Shown here in pieces: positions 17,338-25,990 of a stretch of DNA of 64,000 bases. Below the pieces are notes generated by a model that saw only the letters and a list, made by a program, of their open reading frames with translations, made no database searches and was not told the origin of the DNA. How positions within the stretch are numbered: position 1 is the stretch's first letter; each line of letters starts with the position of its first letter. The DNA comes from Butyrivibrio sp. WCD3002 (lineage in GTDB: Bacteria; Bacillota; Clostridia; Lachnospirales; Lachnospiraceae): assembly GCF_000424265.1 (NCBI RefSeq), contig NZ_AUJO01000002.1, forward strand, positions 293,289 through 357,288. The letters run 5' to 3'. Position numbers and translations under genes: made by a program.

Positions 17338-17838
17338 TTAATAGTTCTTATATCCAACTTCCTGAAGGTGGGCGTCCTTTTTAACAACCTGTTCCTTCAA
17401 GCCGTTTGAATAATCCTTGAGTTTTGCAAGGAGCTCAGCATCAGATGTAGCAAGAATCTTAGCCGCAAGAAGTCCTGCGTTAGCTCCTCCGTTAATTGCA
17501 ACAGTTGCAACCGGAATACCGGTAGGCATCTGTACAATACTGTATAATGAATCCCTTCCACCAAGAGATGTGGTGTGCATGGGGATTCCAATAACTGGCA
17601 TGGGGAAAATAGCCGCACACATACCGGGAAGATGCGCCGCCATACCGGCTCCCGCGATGATTACTTTAAAGCCCTTAGATTCTGCGCTTTTTGCATATTC
17701 AAAAAACTCATCCGGCTCTCTGTGTGCAGAAATGATGTTCATCTCATAAGAAATACCGAGCTCATCCAGAATCTGCGCTGCTTTAGACATAACAGGCATA
17801 TCTGAATCAGAGCCCATGACTATCCCAACTTTTGCCAT
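17338..17838 (-). CDS. purE: N5-carboxyaminoimidazole ribonucleotide mutase PurE (class I)
   Basis: A 166-residue enzyme converting N5-CAIR to CAIR. Class I features are 'GSDSDMPVMSKAA' near the start, 'ISAHREPDE' with the catalytic histidine, and 'GAGMAAHLPGM'. First gene of the purE-M-N-D operon. No purK is present here, so its ATP-dependent partner must lie elsewhere, or this is a CO2-using variant. Confidence 0.95.
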   Translation of the reverse strand: MAKVGIVMGSDSDMPVMSKAAQILDELGISYEMNIISAHREPDEFFEYAKSAESKGFKVIIAGAGMAAHLPGMCAAIFPMPVIGIPMHTTSLGGRDSLYSIVQMPTGIPVATVAINGGANAGLLAAKILATSDAELLAKLKDYSNGLKEQVVKKDAHLQEVGYKNY

Positions 17839-17876
17839 AGCTTCTCCTCCAAAGAATAGTTTTTTTTACCCTAACT

Positions 17877-17906
17877 TTTATACCATACTATACGACAGAT
17901 TTTCAA
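17877..17906 (-). promoter_or_regulatory. Probable promoter of the pur operon
   Basis: Minus-strand -35 TTGAAA (17901-17906), 18-base spacer and -10 TATAAA (17877-17882) preceded by TGG. The leader is only about 30 bases, too short for a purine riboswitch. The -35 lies just past the stop codon of the kinase-DegV gene. Confidence 0.55.
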
Positions 17907-17908
17907 CC

Positions 17909-20584
17909 TTATTCATCCTCATACAGGAAGATTATTCCAAAGGCGCCCTGACCATGGATCGCAGCACATGCAGCCGACTCTTTCTGCACAATAACCTCAT
18001 CAAAAATCATCTCATCGCCTACCCATCTGAGAATATCATCAAGCTCCGAGGCAGTGAGCCCTGTGTGAGTGATAAATACTCTTCTTTTATCAATAAGCCT
18101 TCCGGTATCGAACTGCATACCAATATAACGCTTTTTGGCCTTGGCAGCAGCACCCATGAACATTCTCATCAAAGTTCCCCTTCCATCTCTGAAAAGAATA
18201 CCGGGTTTAAGCATAAAGATTCTGCTGACGCCCTTCATGCGCGGATTGATTCTGCCAAGCTTAATGAGGTAATCGATATTGTTAATAAGAAAGCTTGTAT
18301 GAATTCTCTTCTTGATCTTGTCAAGCTGACGCACACACTCTGCCGCATCAAAGCCTGCCTGAACAAGATTATGTGCCTCAAGCACAAGCATTCCGACACC
18401 ACATGAAAGTGATTCGGAATCCACAATATGCACCCTGTCGAAGGAGGCTGCTGCCTCCATTGCTATATGATAAGCACCTCCGGCCTTTCCTGACATACTG
18501 ATATGAATGACATTATCAGCTTCATCAAGTCTTGATGCAAAGAATTCTTCATATTCCTGAACAGATGGCGATTCTGCAAAAAGATCTTCGTTTCCGTTTT
18601 CTGATATGTATTCAAGTACACCTTCCGTCTCGGTCTCAACACCGTCAATAAACGAACCGTTCTTGTTTCTGATAGAGAACGGGATAATCGGAATTCTCAT
18701 CTTTTCGATCATTTCGGGAGGAAGATCACATACGCTTTCTGTAGTAATAAGAATAGGAAGCCTATCCTTATGTAAATTGCCCTTCTTGCCACCTGCCTGA
18801 TTAGCTTCTAACGGTCTTGTTCTTCTGATAAGATCGGCAGGAAGGATTCTTAGCAGAGTATTCTCAAGCATCTCACCGTTAACAGGCTTTAAGATATATC
18901 CATCAAAGCCTGCCATGCGGAACTTAGCCTGATCATCACCTGTTGTGAAGGCTGTTATGACAACGACGGGTGTCTCTCTGTTCATTCCACCCATCTGCTG
19001 CCTAATCTGACGAAGGCATTCGGTACCATCCATCTCAGGCATTACCTGATCCATAAAAATACATTCATACTGAATATTCGCACATTTTTCAAGACACTCT
19101 ATGCCGCTTGCCGCTTCGTCAATTTCCATCTTAGTATCACGAAGCAGTCTCTTGGTTACCACGCGGTTCATCTGATTATCATCAACAATCAGTATTCTGG
19201 CGCCGGGAGCCTCAAAGCTCTGTCTGTACTCCGATGCCAGCTCCTTATTCCTTAAATCTTCCAGAGTAATTTCGCCAACAGGCTCACTTTTAACCACTTC
19301 CTGAGGAAGTGTAACAACAAAGCTGGAGCCCTTTGTATATATACTGTTAACCTGAATCTCACCATTCATCTGCTCGGTAAGCATCTTTACGATGGTAAGT
19401 CCAAGACCGGTTCCCATTACGTCCTTTGCACCGTTCTCATTGACTCTCTTAAATTCATCAAAAACGTAAGCAATGGCATCTTTTTTAATACCGATACCTG
19501 TATCCTCAACAGTAAATACCAGCATTATCTCGCCGGGGCCCATGGGCTTAGTTCTTAGGGACAGGGTAATGCTACCTTCATTTGTATACTTTATGGCGTT
19601 ATTAAGAAGATTTATAAGTATCTGCTCTATTCTTATATCATCGCCGATGAGTATTTTAGGAGTCTGGGGATCAATGTCCACATAATACTTAAGCCTCTTT
19701 TCATGAGCCTCCTCGTAGGTCATGTTAATGGTCTCGGAGAGCATGTTAATAACATCATACTCATTAGGTACGATCTCCATTTTTCCGGACTCAAGCTTAG
19801 CAACATCGAGGACATCATTTACAAGGTTAAGCAGCATCCTTCCCGCACTCTTTATATTCAGTGCATTCTCTGTAATCTCCTCCGAATCAGAGTCACGAAT
19901 AATAAGCTCATTAAAACCAACCATGGTATCTATAGGGGTCCTGATCTCATGGCTGACTGTTGAGAAAAATTTACTCTTTGACTGAGAAAGCTTCTGAATT
20001 TCTTCCTTCTGTTTTTCGATAAGTTTGTTTTCAGAAATATATACCCTGTTTTCAAAAAGGATCATTACAACAAGCAGAATACTGACAATAAGATTACTTA
20101 TAAGTGAATCCATATGAGCAGCAAGTATTGTGTGCTTGGCAACATATTCGGGGTACATATAAGCAAGATAATAGGATGCGGACATGGCTATGGCTCCAAT
20201 TGCCATAAGCACATATTTTCTTTTTCCGGCAACAGTCATTCCGATAAAAGCAAAGCCAAAGATAAACCACAGCGGCGATCCGCCATAGATTCCTCCGCCA
20301 TAAATGAATGAAAGGGGCAGCAGAAAAACAACAAGAACAACACCAATTATGGTTGCGCCTGTCTGAACCCGTCTCTTTTTTATAGAAAAAATAATTACGC
20401 CAAGAAAACCAAAGAAACATGCTACCAGAGCCAGAGTGTTAAGAATATTATCACCCATGATCATTCCGATAAAGATGAGCAAAAATACAGATAGCATTCC
20501 GATAAAAGTCAGAATGACAAATACTCTCTCCTGGAGGCTTTTGTTGTGATCTTCAACGTTGTTAAACAGCTTTTGTATAATCAT
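17909..20584 (-). CDS. Hybrid histidine kinase-receiver-DegV fusion protein
   Basis: An 891-residue protein in one uninterrupted frame. Residues 20-180 hold about five to six membrane helices. A HisKA domain has the phosphoacceptor at H212 ('STVSHEIRTP'). The HATPase follows with N-box near N329 and G-boxes 'DTGIGI' (361-366) and 'GTGLGL' (391-396). A receiver has D468/D469, phosphoacceptor D512 ('FMDQVMPEMDG') and the K566 region ('YILKPVNG'). Residues 608-890 are a complete DegV domain: 'ILITTESVCDLP', the 'SPS' site at 672-674, 'VDSESLSCGVG' (721-731), 'YLIKLGRI' and 'HGQGAFGI' (877-884). DegV/FakB proteins bind fatty acids. The ATG overlaps the preceding kinase's stop (ATGA). Ligand-gated signalling by a fatty acid is an inference. 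Confidence 0.9.
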   Translation of the reverse strand: MIIQKLFNNVEDHNKSLQERVFVILTFIGMLSVFLLIFIGMIMGDNILNTLALVACFFGFLGVIIFSIKKRRVQTGATIIGVVLVVFLLPLSFIYGGGIYGGSPLWFIFGFAFIGMTVAGKRKYVLMAIGAIAMSASYYLAYMYPEYVAKHTILAAHMDSLISNLIVSILLVVMILFENRVYISENKLIEKQKEEIQKLSQSKSKFFSTVSHEIRTPIDTMVGFNELIIRDSDSEEITENALNIKSAGRMLLNLVNDVLDVAKLESGKMEIVPNEYDVINMLSETINMTYEEAHEKRLKYYVDIDPQTPKILIGDDIRIEQILINLLNNAIKYTNEGSITLSLRTKPMGPGEIMLVFTVEDTGIGIKKDAIAYVFDEFKRVNENGAKDVMGTGLGLTIVKMLTEQMNGEIQVNSIYTKGSSFVVTLPQEVVKSEPVGEITLEDLRNKELASEYRQSFEAPGARILIVDDNQMNRVVTKRLLRDTKMEIDEAASGIECLEKCANIQYECIFMDQVMPEMDGTECLRQIRQQMGGMNRETPVVVITAFTTGDDQAKFRMAGFDGYILKPVNGEMLENTLLRILPADLIRRTRPLEANQAGGKKGNLHKDRLPILITTESVCDLPPEMIEKMRIPIIPFSIRNKNGSFIDGVETETEGVLEYISENGNEDLFAESPSVQEYEEFFASRLDEADNVIHISMSGKAGGAYHIAMEAAASFDRVHIVDSESLSCGVGMLVLEAHNLVQAGFDAAECVRQLDKIKKRIHTSFLINNIDYLIKLGRINPRMKGVSRIFMLKPGILFRDGRGTLMRMFMGAAAKAKKRYIGMQFDTGRLIDKRRVFITHTGLTASELDDILRWVGDEMIFDEVIVQKESAACAAIHGQGAFGIIFLYEDE

Positions 20585-23061
20585 GATGCATCACCTCCAT
20601 ATACTCTTGATATGTCGGCATTAACTTCTTCTATTCGCCTCTCTAGGGACTCATGGTTAGCGATAATATATGCCTCCCATTTCTCGGCCGCAGCCCTCTC
20701 AATTTCCTGAGCTTCTCTGGACAACTCCTCTGCACCGATTATTCGGGCTGAAAGCTTAAGTCCGTTGAGGATAACCCTGTAATTAGCCCAGTCCTTTCTC
20801 TCATAGCAGGCCTGGAGCTCTGCCATAACATCCTCTGAATCCCGCATAAACTCCTCAAGGACCTCACCAAAGAATCCCTCGTTGCCTCTGCAGAGTCTGA
20901 TACCTTCCGCAGCATCAAGGACAACAAATCTCTCGGCAATACCGGTGCCTTCATTTGAGTATGAATATTCATAGGATTCTTCCTGTTCAATGGCTTTATA
21001 CTGCCACATGGTAGAGGGCAGAACCTTTTTGAGCACACGCTCAAGCTCAGAGCTTTCAATGGGCTTTGCGATAAATTCATCAAAGCCTTCCTTCATGAAC
21101 ATCTCTCTGACACCACTTACCGCATTGGCAGTAAAGGCAATGATCATTGTATGGTCATCTGTTCCGTAATGCTTTCTGATGAGCTTCATTGCTTCAACAC
21201 CATCAACATCCGGCATCATATGATCCATGAAAATAACGTCAAATCTAGTCTTTTCACACTCATGAAGAGCTTCCATTCCGCCTCTTACAAGAGTTACATC
21301 CATTCCGTAGCCATCAAGAATACCCTTTGCAACGATAAGGTTCATCTCCTCATCGTCTACGACAAGAACCTTTACATCCTCAAAGCTAAGCCTCTTACCG
21401 CTTATCTCAGGATCAAATTCCCAAAGGGCAAGCTTTCTGTTTATGGCACTTACAAGAGAATGACTAAATACAGGCTTTCTTACAAAGGTAGCATTGCTAT
21501 CTCTGGGAATTCTAAAGCCCGGTGATACGGATACAACTATATCTATATCTCTTCCTATAAATTCAAGGTACTTTTTCTGTTCTGTGTATTCTTCCTCAGC
21601 TGTAAAAATATGGGTGATGTTACCTGTATCCACCAGTGACTTAAGGGCATCAAGCTCTGTCACAAAGTTAAAGGGCATAGCAAGCTCATTAAATGTGGAT
21701 CTTAGCATGGCAATATAATATTCGCGTACTGCAGGACTCTTATATTTGGAGGTCTTAAGATAGCAGGCAGCAGATATCTTTGCAGATCTGTCAACAACTA
21801 CGCTTGGCTTATCATCTATAACCTTCTGAGGAATACTGATACTGACCTTGGTTCCTTTTTTCTTTTCACTTTTGATATGAACGAAGCCGCCCATCTCTTT
21901 AACAAAGCCATATACTATGGAAAGTCCAAGGCCGATACCCTCTACTCTTCTGCTTCTTCCGGAATCTGCCTGATAAGCTGCGGTTGTTACTCTGCTAAGC
22001 TCTTCCTCAGACATACCGATACCGGTATCAGATACCTCAATACAGAGATTTACGCCATAATTCTTTTTTCTTGCAAAAACCCGAAGAAATACACAGCCGT
22101 TTTCATCGGTGAATTTAGCGGCATTGGTTACAACGTGTCTTATGATTCGCTTTATTCTAAGAGCATCTCCCATCATTCTTGCAGGGATAGTTGCATACAT
22201 ATCAACCACAAGCTCAGGGGCAGTCTGTCCGAGAGTTTCTCTATATTCTGTTACAACGTCGTTTATTATTGATGAGATGTGATATTCATCATTGGAAATA
22301 GTGATACTGTCTGTATCAATCTCTGTGTAATCAAGGATATCTTCGATTCGACCAAAGAGCCTTCGACCGGCATTCTGAATGGCATTAAGGTCCGCCCTTT
22401 TTCTGTCTACCTTCTCATCCTTTATAAGGATTGATGACAGACCAATAACAACGTTTATGGGAGTTCTCAACTCGTGGGAAACATTCGCCATAAAGTCCTC
22501 GGACTTTTGCTTCATTTCGCCAAGCTGTCTCTCCAGATCATCAGATACGCTGCGGGACATATTAAGCATTTCGCACACGTATCCCGCAACCCTGTTTGCA
22601 ACAACTACAGCCAGAAGATTAAGAAGCGTTATGGATGAAAAGAAATTGTCGTTATCCTCTTTCTTTAAAATAATAAGCAATATGTGATATGCCATCAGCA
22701 TTACATATGACATGAAAAGAATCCGAAGTGCCGGCTTTTCCTCAGTGAGAGCAAAAAGCAGCATGGATAGAACTATGATCAAAGCGGAATGGTACAGAGC
22801 ATCAGAATGTGTACCATAGAAGAAAGTCGCAAGCGAAATAAAACCTGCGTATATGTAAATACGAAATCTGAATTCAAAATGACCTGTGGTATAAAGGCTC
22901 CAGGAGATGGCCACTCCCAAAAACATAACGGGAACAGTCCATATCTCCCAGCCTCTTGTTATCGAAGCAATTGCAAGGCCAATAGTATACAGCATGTAGC
23001 ATAGAAGCAGCACAAGCTGTACACTTCTTTGGTTTTCCTCATCCTTTTGGCTTCTGTTCAT
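20581..23061 (-). CDS. Hybrid histidine kinase with degenerate Hpt domain
   Basis: An 826-residue inner-membrane kinase. About five to six membrane helices lie in residues 15-160, then HisKA with H196 ('NVSHELRTP'), and HATPase with 'DTGIGM' (345-350) and 'GIGLGL' (375-380). A receiver-like region without an obvious aspartate spans about 425-545. A true receiver has D569/D570 and phosphoacceptor D613 ('FMDHMMP'). A C-terminal Hpt-like helical domain (about 705-822) reads 'NGLKLSARIIGA', where functional relatives have 'HGLKSSAR', so the phosphorylatable histidine is replaced by N766. It sits 9 bases after the DUF6142-like gene and overlaps the next kinase by 4 bases. Confidence 0.9.
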   Translation of the reverse strand: MNRSQKDEENQRSVQLVLLLCYMLYTIGLAIASITRGWEIWTVPVMFLGVAISWSLYTTGHFEFRFRIYIYAGFISLATFFYGTHSDALYHSALIIVLSMLLFALTEEKPALRILFMSYVMLMAYHILLIILKKEDNDNFFSSITLLNLLAVVVANRVAGYVCEMLNMSRSVSDDLERQLGEMKQKSEDFMANVSHELRTPINVVIGLSSILIKDEKVDRKRADLNAIQNAGRRLFGRIEDILDYTEIDTDSITISNDEYHISSIINDVVTEYRETLGQTAPELVVDMYATIPARMMGDALRIKRIIRHVVTNAAKFTDENGCVFLRVFARKKNYGVNLCIEVSDTGIGMSEEELSRVTTAAYQADSGRSRRVEGIGLGLSIVYGFVKEMGGFVHIKSEKKKGTKVSISIPQKVIDDKPSVVVDRSAKISAACYLKTSKYKSPAVREYYIAMLRSTFNELAMPFNFVTELDALKSLVDTGNITHIFTAEEEYTEQKKYLEFIGRDIDIVVSVSPGFRIPRDSNATFVRKPVFSHSLVSAINRKLALWEFDPEISGKRLSFEDVKVLVVDDEEMNLIVAKGILDGYGMDVTLVRGGMEALHECEKTRFDVIFMDHMMPDVDGVEAMKLIRKHYGTDDHTMIIAFTANAVSGVREMFMKEGFDEFIAKPIESSELERVLKKVLPSTMWQYKAIEQEESYEYSYSNEGTGIAERFVVLDAAEGIRLCRGNEGFFGEVLEEFMRDSEDVMAELQACYERKDWANYRVILNGLKLSARIIGAEELSREAQEIERAAAEKWEAYIIANHESLERRIEEVNADISRVYGGDAS

Positions 23062-23070
23062 ATTTGCACC

Positions 23071-23442
23071 TCACATAAATGCAAGAAACAGTAACACGCC
23101 CATGAAAAGAAGTGAGATAGAATTAAGTATAATACCTAGATGCGGGAAGAACCTGAAAATATCTCTCTCCATTCTGGACATTATTCCCAGTACAAGCCCC
23201 ACTATCGCATATATTATGCAGATTAAAACAGCCACCGCAAACCTGGCCTGCGCCTGACCGCCGTTTTTAAACGACAGAACCACCGCATAGATGATCGTCA
23301 CCAGACTGATAAGACCAAGCGCCGATGAAAAGACGCCCTTCTCCGGATGCTTTTTATCCGTGAAAACATAGCGGTCCCTTCGTCTGACCGGAAGCTTTAA
23401 TCTAAACTTTTTCCTTTTCCTTGACTCCTCCATAAATATCAT
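23071..23442 (-). CDS. Small membrane protein, DUF6142-like
   Basis: A 123-residue protein with a basic N-terminus ('RKRKKFRLKLPVRRRDR') followed by three hydrophobic helices around residues 32-50, 64-86 and 98-122. From memory it resembles the DUF6142 family found near pyrE in Lachnospiraceae; its function is unknown. Its ATG shares one base with the pyrE stop (TGATG) and has no strong ribosome site of its own, so it is probably translationally coupled to pyrE. Confidence 0.7.
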   Translation of the reverse strand: MIFMEESRKRKKFRLKLPVRRRDRYVFTDKKHPEKGVFSSALGLISLVTIIYAVVLSFKNGGQAQARFAVAVLICIIYAIVGLVLGIMSRMERDIFRFFPHLGIILNSISLLFMGVLLFLAFM

Positions 23443-24134
23443 CAGCCAAACTTAACGTCAGCTGCTCCGTACTCCTTATAATACTCATCGATAGCCTTTT
23501 TGATATCCTTTGTAAGAATAACTTCTCCGTCTATCGGTTTGTTGTAGAGGCACTCAACAACCTCCTGCATTGTAACAATGGCGTTTGCCTCAAAGCCATA
23601 GCGCTCACGAATCTCGGAAAGAGCGCTCATATCAGAATCCTGACCCTTCTCCTGACGGTTAAGTGAAACCATGAGTCCAACAATATCGGCATCAGCCTGC
23701 TCGCGGATGATCGGAACTGTCTCCTCGATGGATTTTCCTGAAGTAGTAACATCCTCGATAATAAGAACTCTGTCACCGTCGCGAAGCTTGGTTCCAAGAA
23801 GGATACCCTTATCGCCGTGGTCCTTGATCTCCTTGCGGTTTGAACAGTATCTGATCTCTCTTCCGTATAATTCACTGATAGCTACACAGGTAACAACTGC
23901 AAGGGGTATTCCCTTGTATGCAGGTCCGAAAAGAACATCAAATTCAAGACCATAGGTGTCGTGAATAGCTCTTGCATAATATTCACCGAGCTTTCTGAGC
24001 TGAGAGCCTGTAACATAAGCACCGGCATTCATGAAAAATGGTGATTTACGTCCGCTCTTAAGTGTAAACTCTCCAAATTTAAGGACATTACTGTCCACCA
24101 TAAAGTTGATAAATTCTTCCTTGTAGCTTTCCAT
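23442..24134 (-). CDS. pyrE: Orotate phosphoribosyltransferase PyrE
   Basis: A 230-residue enzyme joining orotate and PRPP to make OMP, the fifth pyrimidine step. The PRPP-binding motif 'RVLIIEDVTTSGKSI', 'FTLKSGRKSPFFMNAGAY' and 'LFGPAYKGIPLAV' identify it. The start at 24134 ('MESYKEEFINFM') is used; upstream codons to 24173 read as leader, and AAAGGAG lies 11 bases before the ATG. It follows pyrF by 86 bases. Confidence 0.95.
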   Translation of the reverse strand: MESYKEEFINFMVDSNVLKFGEFTLKSGRKSPFFMNAGAYVTGSQLRKLGEYYARAIHDTYGLEFDVLFGPAYKGIPLAVVTCVAISELYGREIRYCSNRKEIKDHGDKGILLGTKLRDGDRVLIIEDVTTSGKSIEETVPIIREQADADIVGLMVSLNRQEKGQDSDMSALSEIRERYGFEANAIVTMQEVVECLYNKPIDGEVILTKDIKKAIDEYYKEYGAADVKFG

Positions 24135-24220
24135 TTTTAACAAAACTCCTTTGAAAAATTCTTTTATAAACAATCAAAATTATAACATAAATAACTGTCA
24201 GCAAATATGTATTATAGGTA

Positions 24221-25141
24221 TCAGCCTAGTGCACTCTTAATGTCTTCCTGCATGTCGATAACCGCAAGTCTTGCAGCATCGCCAAGGAACTCCTTGGAGG
24301 GATCACCGTACTTTTCATTCTTCCAGGCTGCGATAATGCCTCTTGAGGAATTGACTATTGCGCCAAGACCGTCCTTATCAAAGAAATGTACAAGATCAGA
24401 GCCTTTTCCGCCCTGTGCACCATAGCCAGGCACAAGGATGAATGCGTGAGGCATAACATCTCTGAGGACCTTACCCATCTCGGGATATGTAGCACCTACA
24501 ACAGCACCTACATTGCTGTAATCACCATCCATGGACTCCTGTCCCCATTTCTCAACCAGAGCACCAACTGTCTCATAGAGAGGCTTGCCGTCGCAGCTCT
24601 TATCCTGCAACTCACCGCTGCTGGGATTGGAGGTTTTAACAAGTACAAATATACCCTTATCAAATTCATTACAAACGTTTATAAAAGGCTTTACACCGTC
24701 TGAGCCAAGGTAAGGATTAACTGTTGCAAAATCTGCATCAAAGCCCTTTACAAGGGTATCGCCAACCTTAGAAGCACCAAGGTGTGCAAGGGCATAAGAT
24801 TCAGATGTCGAGCCTATATCGCCTCTCTTTACATCGGCGATTACAAGAAGGCCCTTTTCATGACAGTAATCAATGGTCTTCTGATAAGCCACAAGCCCGG
24901 GAATTCCATACTGCTCATACATGGCAATCTGCGGTTTTACTGCAGGTACAAGATCGCAGATATGGTCAACTATTTCCTTGTTGAACGCAAAGAAGCTCTC
25001 TGCTACTGCTTCCGCAGTGTTACCATGCTCTGCTACTGCCTTCTCCAGAATTCTCTTCGGAATAAAGTCTGTCTTGGGATCAAGGCCCACAACAATAGGT
25101 GCCTGGGTCCTCTTGATGGCATCTGCAAGTCTTTTTATCAT
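24221..25141 (-). CDS. pyrF: Orotidine 5'-phosphate decarboxylase PyrF (long type)
   Basis: A 306-residue enzyme of the longer OMP decarboxylase group, which makes UMP. The catalytic motif reads 'VIADVKRGDIGST', and 'IVVGLDPKTDFIP' and 'LVPGYGAQGG' are family landmarks. GGAGG lies upstream of the ATG. It begins the pyrFE pair but lies only 40 bases after a response regulator gene, so the two may be co-transcribed. Confidence 0.95.
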   Translation of the reverse strand: MIKRLADAIKRTQAPIVVGLDPKTDFIPKRILEKAVAEHGNTAEAVAESFFAFNKEIVDHICDLVPAVKPQIAMYEQYGIPGLVAYQKTIDYCHEKGLLVIADVKRGDIGSTSESYALAHLGASKVGDTLVKGFDADFATVNPYLGSDGVKPFINVCNEFDKGIFVLVKTSNPSSGELQDKSCDGKPLYETVGALVEKWGQESMDGDYSNVGAVVGATYPEMGKVLRDVMPHAFILVPGYGAQGGKGSDLVHFFDKDGLGAIVNSSRGIIAAWKNEKYGDPSKEFLGDAARLAVIDMQEDIKSALG

Positions 25142-25181
25142 ACGTGTTCTCCTCCAAATATATAATTAAAGTAAGTCTTTA

Positions 25182-25958
25182 TCATGCATAGGGGCCGAAG
25201 AAAAATTCGTCTATTGCATGAATCAGCTTTGCCTTAGGCATCGTTTTCAAAAGATACTTCTCAGGTCTAAGGGCAGCAACTGTAATAACGCTTTCCTTGT
25301 CGCTCTTAGATGTCAGGAACATAACAGGAAGCTCCTTCATATTATCATCCATCCTGATCTGCTTTAAAACCTCAGGTCCATCCATCTGAGGCATCATATA
25401 ATCCAAAAGTACGAGATCAACCTTGTTGTTCTGAAGAAAAGTAAGGGCTATCTTACCTGAGCTTGCCATGTAAACTCTGTACTTCACCGAGAGCCAGGTT
25501 CTGATCATTCTGAGCATGGTGCCGTCATCATCAACAACCAGAATTTTCTTTTTCTGATCATCGCCCATTTTATTGCTCTCAACAGCCATATCAAGATCCT
25601 CTGCCAGCATCTTGACATCTATGGGTCTTTGATATGTCTCAGTCACCTTTATCTTGGATAAAAATTTTTCCGCATAGGAAAGCTCATCGTTATTTCCTAC
25701 TTCATAAAGGAAGAAATGCTCCCTGTCTATGGCTTCATCCAGATATTTAAGCGCAGATAATCCGCTCATTTCCGCATCATCAAAATTAAGATCTCCAAGA
25801 TATAAAACATAGAGCGGAGGTTTATCCTCTACACTGTCAATTGCTGCTGCCGTAAACTCACATTGAATAACCTCATAGTTTTCATTCTGTAAGCCTCTTG
25901 CTATGGCATTAACCATAAAGCTTTTCGGTGATCCAATAAGAAGTACTCTTTTTACCAT
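25182..25958 (-). CDS. Response regulator with N-terminal pseudo-receiver-like domain
   Basis: A 258-residue protein. Residues 1-125 look like a flavodoxin-fold domain ('VKRVLLIGSPKSFMVNAIAR') without the acidic pocket of a receiver. Residues 137-255 are a standard receiver with D143/D144, phosphoacceptor D186 ('LLDYMMPQMDG') and a lysine in 'EKYLLKTMP'. There is no DNA-binding domain, so its output is probably protein interaction. The start at 25958 with GAAGG upstream is preferred to an ATG at 25985 that has no ribosome site. It directly follows a hybrid kinase gene, its likely partner. Confidence 0.85.
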   Translation of the reverse strand: MVKRVLLIGSPKSFMVNAIARGLQNENYEVIQCEFTAAAIDSVEDKPPLYVLYLGDLNFDDAEMSGLSALKYLDEAIDREHFFLYEVGNNDELSYAEKFLSKIKVTETYQRPIDVKMLAEDLDMAVESNKMGDDQKKKILVVDDDGTMLRMIRTWLSVKYRVYMASSGKIALTFLQNNKVDLVLLDYMMPQMDGPEVLKQIRMDDNMKELPVMFLTSKSDKESVITVAALRPEKYLLKTMPKAKLIHAIDEFFFGPYA

Positions 25959-25990
25959 ATCTGCACCTTCTTTTCCTGCAAACATCTTTT

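Noticed and set aside
17839..17908. Purine riboswitch before purE
   Set aside because: The leader after the inferred promoter is about 30 bases, too short for the aptamer.
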